From assembly GCA_018398815.1 (NCBI GenBank), contig CM031607.1, forward strand, positions 85,682,895 to 85,746,894: 64,000 bases of DNA, given 5' to 3'. Under the pieces are notes generated by a model that was given only the letters and a program-made list of their open reading frames with translations, was not told where the DNA came from and ran no database searches. Below, piece after piece: positions 12,983-24,999 of the stretch. This DNA is from Conus ventricosus (Eukaryota > Mollusca > Gastropoda > Neogastropoda > Conidae). The translations under genes were made by a program, and so were the position numbers. How positions within the stretch are numbered: the stretch's first letter is position 1; each line of letters starts with the position of its first letter.

Positions 12983-15900
12983 GCATGTGTGTCTGTGTCG
13001 TGTGTGTGTGAGAGTGTGTGTGTCTGTGTATGTGTCTGTGTGTGTGTACACAGTTATAATAAATGGTTATAGTATAAGCAACAGTTGCCCAAACCTGTAC
13101 ACATCTTCAATGTAGCCCACACTAATCGCCACAGGCTTTGTCCAGCTCCGGCTTTTTATGTTGTAAATTCGCCTGACAGCATCACTGTTCTGGGCCAGCC
13201 CTGCGATGCCGTAGATAGTATCAGTTGGCACGGCAACCACACTGCCTTTCTGCAAGCTGCACACAGCTGTCTGCAGCGCCACCTGCATTGCTGATGGGAA
13301 AAAAAATGCCATGCAAATTTTACATTATGACACAGATACCACACTGTACGAAAGAAAGATTAACAATAGCTGTCCATCTTATTAAACATTGAAAAAAATC
13401 AAACGATTAAAGGGAAATATTCCTTATCCAGTCAAACAAAAGAAGAGACAGAGAGAGAGAGAAAGCAAACTGTCTGTAGAAATCAGGTATGTGAGACAGA
13501 GCCAAAACCTGGAACATGTGCACAAGAAGAATGCTGGCTAAAACTAGTGAAAGAATAATGAAGGGAAGCGACTGAGTGTCGTCTGAGAAGGACAGAAGAT
13601 GGTGAACAGGTGTCTTACTACTGCATGAGCCACAGCATTCTCAGACAAGATTTTTTTTACTACTGGAACTTACAAGATTTTAATGATGTTCTTCTTCCAG
13701 TATGTGATAACCAACAAATTTTTTCAAAGTTGTTGATATTCATCCTACACATCATTAAATGTCTATAACAATAAATGTTTGATCCACAAATTACTGGTTT
13801 GTGTTGTGAAATAATTTACAATGCATACTTTCTGTCACATCTCTGGCCTGTATGTGTGACTGTGTGTGTCTTTCAGGTTATCATGGTGATTCATTATGAG
13901 TTAAACAATGGATTATCTGAGTTACTAAGGATTAATATGGGTAAACAGGATTTTTTCCCCCAGCCTTCCCAACATGAACATTGCAACTGCACAGCATTAA
14001 ATCTAAATAGCATTATAAACAAAATGACAACAATGTCACAAAAATACCCGAAAGCCTTTCGCAATAAGCACAAGGTGACATCAGCGGTGCTAAAATAGCA
14101 GATCTAGTAACCCACAAACTAAGTACTGCAACTTCTGGCCACCCACCTTCTTGGAAAACCAGATGTTCTTTAGACCACCTGACATTGTGACACAGAACTG
14201 TCTGCATACTGTGTCTATTCACGCAGGTCAGTGGGACCATCTCATCAGATCTTTTGCAACATGCTGTCTCATCTTATCTTACCTCATAGCCTGTCATACA
14301 GTTTTAATTTTCTAATTTAACTGTTCCTGCATCCATTAAGCTGCAATTTTTTAGTTTAAGACATAAACATTTGTTGTGCTGGTTAATGGTCCACTGATTG
14401 TGGAAAGCAACTTTTTTTTTTTAACCAATGACAGGGCATTCTATGAAGTGGGCTGTCTCTTGATCAAGCGCCATCCCTTTTTTAACCCTTCATTTTTCTG
14501 TATTGCATACAAACGGAAAAATATGAACCATTTAACAAACAGAATGGTGCTTGATCAAGAGAACCCCCTGAACCTTTGGTAATAACTACAAGTACAAATA
14601 GAAACCTTCAAAATTGTTGCCATGACAGACCTGCCAACCCCCTAAGAGACCAATGAGTAAGAATTGAAGCTCAGTGAGGCAGAAATGTGTAATTTCTGAG
14701 AGCTAAGAGTAAGAGTAATCAAGCGCGACATTTACCTTTTTTCAAACACATGATGCAATGAAATTGCTTGCACAATTTTTGTGAGCTTTACTTTTCTACA
14801 AAAACAAGCTTTTCTTTTAAGTGTCACAAGAAATCTTTACAAATTATGAAAAATGTAGAATACACTGGAAACACAAATCCTTTAAACCATCATGGCATGG
14901 CACACCAAGGCTTGATAGTATCACTGTATGCCAGAAACAACCTAAAAAATTGGAAATGAAATGAGGCAGGGAACAGTAAAAAACAGTAAACAAGTGGGGT
15001 AACGTTTGCTCCCATAAGGAAACCTAACACAAAGTAACTTTATTCAAGACTGGCACAGCCTTTTAAACTTGAATAAAGTCAGACAAATACATAGACGAAC
15101 AATCTAATAGTGGGGGAAAAAAAACAAGCGCAGGCCAAAAAACCCAACTGTCTTGATAGTAATGACTTGGCAAAGATTTGGACTTAAGGAGGTGGGGGGG
15201 GGGGAGGAGGGGGGAAGGGGGACTTCTGTGTGATGCTGGAAGAATTTGGCGCGTTAGAGGAATTGGTGTGCTTGCGTGACTCAAGGTGAGACTTCACATC
15301 CACCATCCTGCCATGGGAAATTGTGAAGTCCCGACTCGCAAAACTTGTGGTACACCATGCACAATTTACACCTTTAGCCGAAGGTCGTATGCAGGGGAAC
15401 TTTTCTGAGTATTCTTTTCAGAACTTTTGACCAAGTTTTTTTTCTTTTTCGCATCTTGTCCAAAACTTTCTACTCCATGTTTCGTAGCTAAAACTTCAAA
15501 AAGACGCCAACTTCGCTGAATGGTAAAGATGGTGAAACGAACTGCGCATGACCGGAAACGCTTCTTGAAGATTACTGGTTATACGCACGGCGCCGTGCGT
15601 ATCTGTACATAAGCTGATTTTTTCGTCGTTTTTTTTTTTGTTTTTTTTTTAACTTTCAATGCGTAATTTTTTGGCTAAATGCGTAAGGGCGTAAGAATTA
15701 TCACTTGGGCGAATAAATTACGCGAAATGCATAATGGTTGGCAGGTCTGCATGACTCACAGTCTTGCCTCTGAGTACATGTGTGGTACACTGTACTAACA
15801 CACAGCCTGGCTGGTTGTAATGACAAGTGCGCTTGGCATTAGATAGATCTACCTTTGCACAGCTCAGTAAGTCAATGGTTTGACCAGGCTTGGAATACAC

Positions 15901-17213
15901 GTAACCCTTACTGTTGTTTTTCTCTCTTTTTCTGTGTGTACGCAGGCTGACACTTCTGCCGACACTCCCTGTATAGACAGGCAAGGATTAATCCCATCTA
16001 CCCAACAAAGGGAGTGGAGTTTTGTGTGTATGACCATTTTTTTATCCTGCCATTATGGCAGCCATACTCCAGCTTCGGGGAAGGTGCATGCTGTGTGTAA
16101 TATGTCATCCATATCGACGGCCAAAAATGGCCTTCTCTTCTGAAAGTTGGTGATGGGATTTTACGTGGTGCAAGATGTCATGCGTGCCTTCACACACAGA
16201 GCCTTGGTTTAGAGTGTCATTCGAAGGACTGTATGGGAAATGGAGTCAGAACCAATGTTAACTCTGAGGGAAAAATCCCCTGTACTGAAATGGCCCGGTG
16301 GAGATTCGAACCCGCAACCCTAGGATCACCAAGATTACGAGTTTCGGTGCTCTACCAGGCATGGTACTGGAGAAAATCATTTTTCCCTGAAATTGTGGGG
16401 GTCCCCGGGGCGAAGCCCCTGGCGGGGTCAAGGGGCAGAGCCCCTTGTGAAGCTGAAGGTTTTTTCAGCAATTCTAGCCTGTAAAAAAGCCTCTCCTTGA
16501 AACTAATTTCAGTTCTTCATACTAAGCAAATTTCTGCCATAAAAATAAGCTCTCCTAGAATCACTTTATCAGTCATTCCTTCAACCCAAAGAAGGTTTTA
16601 AAAACCCAAGTAATCACATAGCAAAAATGAGTACATAATCTACATTGCTTTAGGTGGCATACATTAAATCAAACTGTAAAATATTAACTTACTCTGCTGA
16701 TAGTGAGGCAGAGAAAGTCAGAAACAGAATGAGAGAAAGAGAGAAGAGAGAGAGAGAGAGAGGGAGAAGAGATAGATAGAGGAGAGTGAGAGGAAGGGAG
16801 AGGGGGGAATGGGGGGGAGGGGGGGGGAGAAAGAAAGAGAGAGAGTGAGAGCTCTAGAAGAAGGGGGAAGGAGAGGGGGGGAGGAAGGGAGAGGGGGAGG
16901 AAGGGAGAGGGGAGGAAGAAGGGGGGGGGGGGAGAAAGAGAGAAGAAAGAGAGAGGAGAAGAGAGAGAGAGAAGAGAGAGAGAGAACCTGGAAAGAGAGA
17001 GAGGAAAAGAGGAGAGAGAATCTTACCTGGCAGAAAAGGATTACTTGCAGCATTTTTCACTCTCTCTTTGTTTCGTTTCCCTTTGATGTGATCGCTGAGG
17101 CTTACTCGCACCGCCAGGTCGTCTACCCGTAACAGATTTCGGATTTCAACTTGACCCACACAGTATGCTTTGCGCGGATTCTCAACTTTTCCAAGCACGA
17201 CGAAAACGTTCAT
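7861..17213 (-). CDS. YRDC: YRDC, threonylcarbamoyl-AMP synthase, complete in five coding exons
   Basis: Exons (minus strand): 17213-17027, 13290-13095, 11804-11570, 9834-9698, 7933-7861. All phases join cleanly to 828 coding bases, 275 residues, close to the human protein's 279. YrdC/Sua5 enzymes condense threonine, bicarbonate and ATP to threonylcarbamoyl-AMP, which the KEOPS complex (cytosol) or OSGEPL1 (mitochondria) uses to make t6A37 in ANN-decoding tRNAs. Visible family motifs are [17 protein letters not shown] (nucleotide/threonine pocket), [38 protein letters not shown] and LGSTVVDLS. The short N-terminal exon is basic and could carry a mitochondrial presequence. Introns hold a (GA)n array, (TG)n arrays, SINEs and a TIR element. 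The promoter region has NRF1-like and TCTCGCGAGA motifs. No frameshift is seen, so it should be functional. Confidence 0.95.
8490..8690 (+). repeat. Interspersed repeat, copy B of an inverted pair
   Basis: Reverse complement of 2895-3100, 5.5 kb away. It lies in the last YRDC intron, directly before a 32-nt poly-G run. Confidence 0.65.
8705..8736. repeat. Poly-G tract, 32 nt
   Basis: Uninterrupted G run in YRDC intron 4. Length is uncertain because long homopolymers are poorly resolved. Confidence 0.9.
9480..9657. repeat. Fold-back (inverted repeat) element
   Basis: Left arm (9480-9551) includes 'gctcccatgatga', 'tacatgccca' and 'aatgctgcttacgacac'. The right arm (9589-9657) is its reverse complement with a few mismatches, including 'gtgtcgtaagcagcatt' and 'tgggcatgtat'. 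Arms are about 70 nt around a loop of about 37 nt. No target-site duplication was resolved. It ends 41 bases from YRDC exon 4. Confidence 0.75.
9698..9834 (-). CDS. YRDC: YRDC coding exon 4
   Basis: Encodes [16 protein letters not shown] and [21 protein letters not shown], the conserved C-terminal part of the catalytic domain. Exactly 45 codons plus two bases, so phase agrees with exons 3 and 5. The acceptor (TCGCCAG) has a poor pyrimidine tract and the donor is GTTGGT. A fold-back repeat lies 41 bases downstream of the exon. Confidence 0.93.
10163..10285. repeat. (TG)n microsatellite
   Basis: TG array with a short AAGG interruption, in YRDC intron 3 beside a SINE. Confidence 0.9.
10323..10711 (-). 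mobile_element. tRNA-derived SINE, copy 1
   Basis: Read on the minus strand it begins with a tRNA-like head: 'tagctcagttggtagagcg' (A box region), then 'ggggttgcgggttcgaat' (B box). A conserved body follows and it ends at 'gcgtacgca'. It lacks a segment of about 35 bp present in the other copies near the tail. Transcription of such elements is normally by RNA polymerase III from the internal A and B boxes. Confidence 0.85.
11304..11340. repeat. Poly-C tract, 37 nt
   Basis: Uninterrupted C run in YRDC intron 3, preceded by a T run. Creates artefactual poly-Pro/poly-Gly open frames. Confidence 0.9.
11570..11804 (-). CDS. YRDC: YRDC coding exon 3
   Basis: Acceptor CCACCAG before 11804. Encodes [19 protein letters not shown], then [19 protein letters not shown] and [11 protein letters not shown], the core of the Sua5/YrdC fold. 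Ends in phase 0 at a consensus donor GTAAGT (11569-11564). Confidence 0.95.
12911..13050. repeat. (TG)n microsatellite
   Basis: About 140 bases of TG with CATG, CG and CTG interruptions, starting 45 bases past YRDC exon 2 in the direction of transcription. Confidence 0.9.
13095..13290 (-). CDS. YRDC: YRDC coding exon 2
   Basis: Acceptor TTTTTTTTCCCATCAG precedes 13290. The exon carries the family signature [17 protein letters not shown] and then [20 protein letters not shown]. It ends EDVYR with the last Arg split (AG/G) across the donor at 13094, which is GTTTGG, a weaker donor than usual. Confidence 0.95.
14626..15749. mobile_element. Non-autonomous DNA transposon with CTGCCAAC-type TIRs, 1.1 kb
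   Basis: Ends are perfect 13-bp inverted repeats, CAGACCTGCCAAC (14626-14638) and GTTGGCAGGTCTG (15737-15749). They are flanked by CATGA on both sides (14621-14625 and 15750-15754), a probable target-site duplication of 5-6 bp. No transposase frame is present. The internal sequence includes 'atgcgtaagggcgtaag' near the right end. A second, shorter element with related ends sits at 53952-54379. It lies in YRDC intron 1. Confidence 0.7.
15935..16360 (-). mobile_element. tRNA-derived SINE, copy 2
   Basis: Same family as 10323-10711, with the full tail section ('aggcaaggattaatcccatctac'). The tRNA head is cut at 'ctctacca' near 16360, so part of the A box is missing. Confidence 0.85.
16690..17015. 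repeat. (GA)n / purine-rich array
   Basis: About 325 bases of GA, GGA and G runs beginning 12 bases after the exon 1 donor of YRDC. The start of intron 1 is therefore a CT-rich transcript. Confidence 0.9.
17027..17213 (-). CDS. YRDC: YRDC coding exon 1
   Basis: Starts at ATG 17213-17211 and encodes 62 codons plus one base, ending LP and a lone G before a consensus donor GTAAGA (17026-17021). The single leftover base fits the two-base start (CA) of exon 2. The segment is basic (Arg/Lys rich) and not conserved, as expected for the variable YRDC N terminus. Confidence 0.8.
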
Positions 17214-17299
17214 TTTCGTGGCTCCTGTTCAGCCAATCCCATCGCCATTTGTTTGCCACACTGCATCAATATCTTCTGTCGGAGGGAAATTTCCCCGGA

Positions 17300-17600
17300 A
17301 CTATGTCTGTACGCTTTGGCATTTTTATTTTTTCCTTCTTTTTCTTCAACCTTGTTCAAATTCGATCACGTCGACCCAGAGCGGAAAGCAGTGGCAAATG
17401 TCACGAAAGCGCATGCGCGGAAGTCCTGCTCAATGCTACTTCTCGCGAGACGAAGGCTTGAAGCGAACGACCTCAACGAACTAAAAGGGCCGGTCTCGTC
17501 GGGCGCGGCTCGGTTGGGGTTTTTTTTTTTTTTTTTTTTTTTTCGCGGATTTCCGCGAATTCGCGGACATGTACCATGCCTGTCTACCACTGTGCTATTC
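17300..17600 (-). promoter_or_regulatory. CpG-rich YRDC promoter region
   Basis: Upstream of the YRDC start codon (17213) the sequence turns CpG rich. It holds an NRF1-like palindrome GCGCATGCGC (17409-17418), an overlapping ETS-like CGGAAGT (17418-17424) and the palindrome TCTCGCGAGA (17441-17450), a known core element of TATA-less housekeeping promoters. A set of CGCGGA/CCGCGAA palindromes lies at about 17541-17567. No TATA box is seen. The motifs are read directly; their use is inferred. Confidence 0.55.
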
Positions 17601-20600
17601 ACCTTTTCTATCCACCCTTTTCTGCTATTTTTCTTTCTTTCTTTCTCTCTCTCTCAATTCTTACTATTCCAGAGCAATATTGAGGATGTTCATCAAACAG
17701 CCACATGCTGATTGCCTCTATGAATGAGTCAAGGGCAAACCCATTCAGAAACTCTCACAGCCCTTACATTTTTCATCCCTGAAACACCATGATAGCAGGG
17801 GAGAGAACGTATAAACACCGATTCAGACTCACTTGCTACTCCACCACGTTTTGGGCGAAAGTGGCCTAAAAGCTGCTTATTCCTGTTCTCTGACAAGTAA
17901 CCAAAAAATAACGACCCTACAAACAAACATACTGTGTAGGATTATCCGTTTTCAATACTAATTTACTAAACTTTTCAGATTTTATTTTTGCTTAAATCCT
18001 ATGTTTTTCCTGGTCATTTCAATAACATCATTTTCGCGCAAACATTCTTCAAATGAGTCTTTGTTTTTCATGTGAAATAAAACTACAGTCTTTAACGGTT
18101 CTCTAAAGTTTTTTAAAAACCGGTTATATTTCTGGCTTAAAATCCACCCCTTACCCCCCGCTGTTTTCCGCTGAAAGCTATTTTACGGCCCCCCCCCATT
18201 CCTTTTTAACTAGGGTCTTTTTCTGCCGGAACAGTCATCTATAATAAATGGGTGTCTGGGTTTCCTTCAAACAGTTTTTAACCCCCGGGTTAAAAAACAC
18301 TCATCGGGGTTTTTTTCTAGGTTAATTTTTTAAAAAAAAATTTTTGGCCCTTCATCTTTTTCCATTTTAAACCTTCTTTTTGTATGTTTTGGGTTCCATT
18401 AAGTTTTGGGGACAGAAAACCACAATATTTTTAAAAATTAAACGTTAAAACCCTTTTTTGTTAACGGGTTTGGGATAAATATTTTTTTTCCCCAAAACCG
18501 TTTTCCCCAAAAATCAATGAGCAATGGGGAGTTTTTGCCCAAAAATTTTAAACTGCTCCTTATTTTATAACGGTTTTAATTTAATTCAGTTATTATTTTT
18601 ATCAAAACTCCCCGGAAAAACTTTTTCGGGATAAAAAAAACCCTTTGGGCCTAAATGGGAAAGGATTAACCCAAAATTTAGTCCTGTAAGTTGTTTTTTT
18701 TAAAGTAAACATTTATTTTTTGCTTGTTGTTATAAATTTAAAAAACCCTCGCCATTTGAAGAAGGGACGACAACAACGTTAAGGTTTTTTAACGTCAATT
18801 TTTGCCAGCTAATTTTAAATTCCTTTTATAAGGTTTTCATCACTAACCCCCCACCCCACCCCCCTTTCCCATCTTTAAAGACAAAAATTTTTCAATTCTT
18901 TGTGAACGTGGTCCCCTAATTTTCTGTTGGAAAGAATGTTAATTTTGTGGAATTTTTTTTTAAAAACCGGTTTCTTTTCTGTGGGGTTTGAAACTTTTTT
19001 TTCCCCATACGGCGTTATTTAAAATTTCTTTCCGACTATTATCGCCCCGGTTTAAAAAGCCCTTACATGAAAAGGGGCCCAGATTTGAATGCTTTTTTTA
19101 AAAATTTTTTTGGAGGGCCCCAAAAATGAAATTTGGGTTTATGAATTAAAATTTTTTTTCCCCATTCAAAAATATGGTTCTAAGTGCCATTTGAGGTAGG
19201 TTTTCGAACTTTTTTATATTAAATATGGCCAACATTTTTTGCCTCTAGATTCCCGCAGTTGTTCTAGTTTGGGAAAACCCTTTTTTTTTTGGGGGTTAAC
19301 CTTTTTGGTTTAAATCCCCACTTTAGTGTACTAAAAAAACATACAAAGGGGCCCTATCTCACCATTCTTTTTCAAAGTCTGAAAAGTCGGGGGCCAAGGT
19401 CTTTTAATTTAAAGTTATACCCCTCAAGGCGCTAATGAAAATCCTGATTATTTTGGCCCACGCGACATTTTTTAGTAAAAAACTTATTTTTTTTATTTCC
19501 AAACCAATGTGAGGTTATCGCATTTCACAATTTTTCCTGCTTTGTTTTTTTGTTTTTCTTAAAAAAATTTGACCGACCCTCCAAAAACTAATTTTTTAAA
19601 ACTGTTTTTTTTGGGAATCGAATAATTTCAAAAATCGAAATATGTGTTTTTCCCGAGGGAAAAGGGGCTCTTAAAACAGTTGAGGGCCTTCCACCCTAAA
19701 GTTTTCATCATTTCCTCAGCTAATCCAAATGAACATAGAGTTTTTGGAATGAAATGCAAAAATCGAGCGGACTTTCCCCCAAAATTTATTTTTGTCGGCC
19801 AGCAAAAAAACTATGAGTGGGTAAATTGCTATTTTAAAGCCTAACATTTTAGAAAGCTCTCTATCAAAAAGTAAGATTTTCCTTCGTCTTCAAGTTTAAA
19901 ATTTTTAACATTGTTTTTAGTTTTGCTTTGTTAAGTTTGAGAGTAATGTAAAAATTTAAATAAATTCCCTTCTTTTAGTGAAAAAAACCCCGTAATAACC
20001 ATCAGGTAGGGTTAATGGCTCTTTTTGGGTCCCCCCTCTTTTTTAATTTTTAGAACCTTATTATTCTTCTTGGCTTTGCTTATTTTTAAACCATACGATT
20101 TTGGTAAAATATTTATGGAGCGCGACCGTTCGGGTTTCCCGCCATTTGTTAAAAATGGGCATGTTTCTAAAAAAGAAGGGCGGCCTTGGGTTTTATTTTT
20201 AAACAAACTTTTTTTAAAAAAAAAATTTAAAAAATGGAAGTGCTTTTCAAATATACTGACCCAAAATATTCTGTTGGGCCGCACTAAAATTTCTTAAAAA
20301 TTTTAACAACTGACACCCTCGACATTTCTGTGACCCGGGATTGTCGCTTTTCAAAAAAAGGTGAGTACTCCATTGAGAGCTTTTTAAACCCCCCTTTTTA
20401 AAAAAAGACTACATCGCGAAACCCTTTGGGTTTAATCATCCGATGCGTTTTTATCAGAACCATTTAAAACTTTGTTTGTGTTTTGTGCACAAAACTGGGT
20501 GTGGGGGGTGTGTTCAATCATTAAAATTAACCCTGATCCTTTGGTTAAAGGTCAGTGTACAGATTTCTTTTCTTTTTAAAACCTTCGGGATTTTATTTTA

Positions 20601-22162
20601 ACTAAACCTCCCAAGACCCCATTACTGAAGGGAAAACCGTTTAACCCATTCGGGCAACAGAATGGGACAGGGAAGGGTTTTTTTTAAAAGGGGATCGGTA
20701 AGGAATTCATATTACACCAAGACGGATTTGAAAAAAGTTGGATCTTTTTCATGGTCTAGGCCCCCCTTATTTTTGGGGCTGCACAAAATTTTTTAAATTT
20801 GACGGGAATCCCCTTACAACTTTCTTTTAAAAACGAAACAGCTTTTAAACCTGGGGTTTCCTAGAGCAAGAGCTTAAAACGGGCATTGGACAAACATTTT
20901 CTTGACATTCAAAAGGGGCCCCCTAACTAGGGGGGAAAATAGAACGAAAAAAAAAAAGGGACTCTATTGTACTTACGTTTGGTGTTTGTGGGGTCGCAAG
21001 CACAGGAAGATAAAGCATAATGACCCCTTTACTGGCTTTGAGGGCAAAAAACTTACTTAGAAAAATTTAGAGGACCCCAAAATTAATTTTCAGTTGTTTT
21101 TACTTAAAGTATTAAAAGGTTTACCAACATTTTTTTCAATACGCAAGATCGAAAGTAGACTTTGTGTTGGCAGGGTTTTATACTTTTTTCCTTCTGACCT
21201 TAGACCCCAAGGTGGGAAAATAATAATAAATCTTTTAAAATGAATTTTTTATAGCAGGCAATAAACAAAAGGTTGGGAAAAAAAACCGCCTTTAAATTCT
21301 GAGCCAGTAATATTGAAAGCATTTAAAAGAACACCCAAGAATAAGTAACCCAAACCCCCCGGGGCCCCAAAAGCCCAAAGGCCATTGAAGATCAGCAAAG
21401 CTCGCGGATTGTTCGCAAAATGACCATAATTTGAAAAGACAGGGCTTGTTTTTTGGTTTAAAACTGGCCTGGGGGATTACTCGGTCTTTTTTTTTACTAA
21501 ATTTTAAACCCCAAAACTATTAAGGAAATTTAATGCCCATAAGTGTTTGGGCCCAAAAACCCAAATACTTTGTTGCATTTAGAAAAAAAGCCAGCGGAAA
21601 TACTCCCAATATTCCTGGTAAAGAATTTCCACGGCTTTCCCCAGAAAATTTTTTTTAAATTTAAATTGCAAGATGATAAAGCTGTTTTTTTACCTTTTGA
21701 TTTATCGGCGTTTGGGGGTGGAGGCACGGGGCTTTGCCCGCTGCCCCCTTTTAATAGCCATCACCGTTTTTACTTATTGCAAACCCAAAAGGGCCCTTTT
21801 AAAACGCTTCTAATGTGACCCCTTGCTTCCTAAACAGGTTGGGATTCGTTCTGCTGCGTTGTGTTTTCTTTAAAAAATTTTCCGGATAGTTTCTTTATTC
21901 TTTTCACTTGATTTTCGAAATTGTTTTGGGTTTAGTAGACAGCATTTAGTTTTTGTTTGGATTTTCTCTTGTTCAAAAATTTTTAGTCTTTGGGTTATTT
22001 TTTTTTTTAATTACCCGGGCCAAAGTTGGCGTCATCAGCCCCCAAACGATTTTTTCTTTTTTCTTTTTTATCCCCACTATTTTTTAAAAAACCTTTTGGG
22101 GTTTTTGCAAAATTTGTTTGTTAATTCGCCTTTTGACGGTTTTTTAAAAGTAGGGTCAAGGG

Positions 22163-22414
22163 CTAAAAATTTCTGCATAGGCAATGGGGAATTCCATTAA
22201 GGTTTTTAAGCTGCCAAAAAACTAGTTTCGGTTTCCCTTTTGTATTATTAATTCCTGCTGATTGATTTAATTTTTTTAAAATTTCCCATGTTTTGCTTTT
22301 TGGTTTATTTTGTTGGGAGTTCTTGTAGTGTTTTTTGAAGTTTACCCAATTTGCCTCCCCCCTTTTTTTTTGGGTTTTTAGCAATGCCAAGGGGGTTTTT
22401 GGTTCTTTCCCCAC
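22163..22414 (-). pseudogene. LINE ORF2-like fragment (linker before reverse transcriptase)
   Basis: The minus-strand frame contains a basic, Trp/Lys/Asn-rich stretch with NWVNFKKHYKNSQQNKPKSK, followed by FWQLKNLNGIP. This resembles the segment between endonuclease and reverse transcriptase in non-LTR retrotransposons. Just downstream in another frame is ELTNKF, as in the next conserved block. No catalytic motif could be fixed in this noisy sequence, so the call is tentative. Confidence 0.35.
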
Positions 22415-24999
22415 GGGGGCTTTTTCAATTAAACCCCACGGCTAAAAACTTTGTTTGGGTGGGGTTTATTTGGTAAGCCGAAAAAGGCCCCCCTTGTTCT
22501 TTTTTTTACAGCAAAGGGACATTTTTTAAATAAAAATTCTTTTGGGGGTTTTAAAAATTTTCGGGAGGTTTTTTGGCCTAAACTTTTTTTAAAATGCCCC
22601 CGACCGTATTTTTGGGTTAATTCACGCTGCATTGAGGGGGGCTTTTTTTTTTTGGCGATGCTGTGTAAAAAAGGGATCTTTTTTCACTAGGGTTCCCCTC
22701 CAGGATAAAAAACTTTAATTCTTCTTCATCTTCAATTCCTGCCATTTTTTTAAATTTAATTAATTTTTTTTTTTTGCTTCAAAAAAATGTCGAAAGGGAA
22801 ACAGGGGCTCGATTTTTTAACCCGCATAAAAGGGATTTGAAAGAACCCTTTGGCGTGAAGGGAAATAAGGGGACTTTTTACTGTTCCAAAAAATCCATTT
22901 TATTGATGCAGATAAAAATTTTTAAAATGTTAATTTCCAGACTTAGGAGCAGATGACGTGATTTGTGCCAGGCTTTTGCGCTTTCTTACTTTCAAAATAG
23001 TACTCGTTTTCAACAACGGGCCCCAAACAGGACAGTTGTACGGGGAATCGGGGACGGGAAAATCGTTTTAAAAAAATTTCTAAAAAAATTGAGGGGCAAG
23101 AAATATTTTTTTTAACAATGCAGAATATTTTTTAACCTATTTGATCTATGGCAAAACCGGGAATGAAAGGGCTGATTTTGCGTTTAAAGGAATAAAAATG
23201 AAGAAAACCCACTAAAAAGAATGGGCTAAAGATACTAAAGACGGAAAAAAAAGTTTTGTAGCCGAAAAGTTTGTTTTTGGGAAAAACCCCCTTTTCCTTT
23301 CCCCTTAGTTTTTGAGTTGTTAAAAGCGCAGGGCCCCCATATTTTTCAAGGGGGCATTAAAAGACAGACTGTCATATGAATATTCTTTTAACGAATAAAA
23401 AAAGTGTTATCAAAATAAACGGGGCCCCGAACCCAAAGTACAGCATTTCTAAAATTTTTTTAGAGTTTGACGTTGTTAGCAACTCTAATTTAGAAAGGGC
23501 CCGATTGGCACCAATATCGTCAAAATTAGCAATATATTACAAAAAGATTTGATTATCATACAACATATCCTAGAAGCAGGGAAAGACACTATAGGGAAAT
23601 TTTTAGTTTTAGGGGTCTCAGAAAGATCGTTTAAAGGTTTTTTATTGCTGGGTGAAGATGAAGAACCTTTAAAAGAGGAAGTGAAAATTTTTTTTAATCC
23701 AAAAATAACGAAAGTCCCAATGTTGGGATTGAGGGCGGGCCCTAACCAAATCTATGCTAGGGGGTTTTAAAAACCTTATCGCATTTTGATGAAAAAAGGG
23801 AAAACTGTTTGGAGGTGGGGGGTTTTTAAAGAAACCCAAACAGTTGACCTTGGGGCCCCAAAAAAGATCTACACCTTCACAGCGTAAAGACTTGTGTTAT
23901 TTAACAAAAAAAATACGGTTTATGGTTGCCCAAAAGGTAAAACAGGGATAACCCGTTAACAAGGGAAGGGGGGGGAAAACTGTGGGGAGACGAAATTTAA
24001 AACTTCAATTTTAAGAAAAAGGAAGCTGAAAAAACCGCTTAATGTACATTTTTTTTTTAATATATGATGCGCACCCTGAATATTGAAAAATAACAGTTTA
24101 AAAAGATATACAAACTAAATTATTTTTATTTTATAAAAAGCATTTTCTGGTCGGGTTTTACCCCAAACCCGTGCCTACAGCGCCCCCCAAAGGGGAAGAG
24201 TTTGGCAGGCAATTTTTGCTGTTTAAAAACCCCCAAACAAAAAAACCCTTCAGATTAAACAACATTACCCCCAAAATGCGCAAGTCCCCTTAGAGCAAGC
24301 CCTTTCCCCAAAATACGAAAAAACAAAAACGAAGGTTTTGCGGTTTTAAATTTCTGTTACATATGTTAAATAGGGGAAGGCATCGACTTTTAAGCGCTTT
24401 TCAGCGGGGAACGAGTTTTTGGGTTTCTTTAAAAAAAGGGCATAGGGCACCCGCAGTTTTAAACCTCTAGGGGGTTTTTGTCTTTAGTTTCTGGGCCTGT
24501 GTTCATTACCCTTTTTAAGGTGCTGCTAGCAAAAAAATAAAAAAAAAACCCCCAAAAGCCACAGCTATGGTTAAAACTAATAAAAGAAAAACTTAGCTGG
24601 GTTTAAAACTGAAAATTTAAAAAAAAGGGCCCCTTGTTGACTAAAACATCAGGGAAATTGGAAGAAATTTAATGTTTACAGGCCGATTTTGAAAATACAA
24701 AAGCCCAAAAGTTTGATCTTCAAAAAAAAAGGCGGTGACGGGTTTTTTTCTAAACCCGCCAGACCCGAGCAGATAAAAAAGGAATGCTTAAAAAAAGAAA
24801 ACCGAGACTTTAAAAACCTGTTAAAAAACAGCTCCCTTAACAACACCAAAAGGTGTTTATACTTTAGTTTATGATTTCCCAAAGCACAAAAAGACCGTTG
24901 TTATTGATTCTGTTTAAATTATTTTTTTTTAAAATTTAAAATTTAAATATTTTGGGTTAAAAAAGAAGTTAAACATGGCTAAGATTTATAAAGGGGCAA

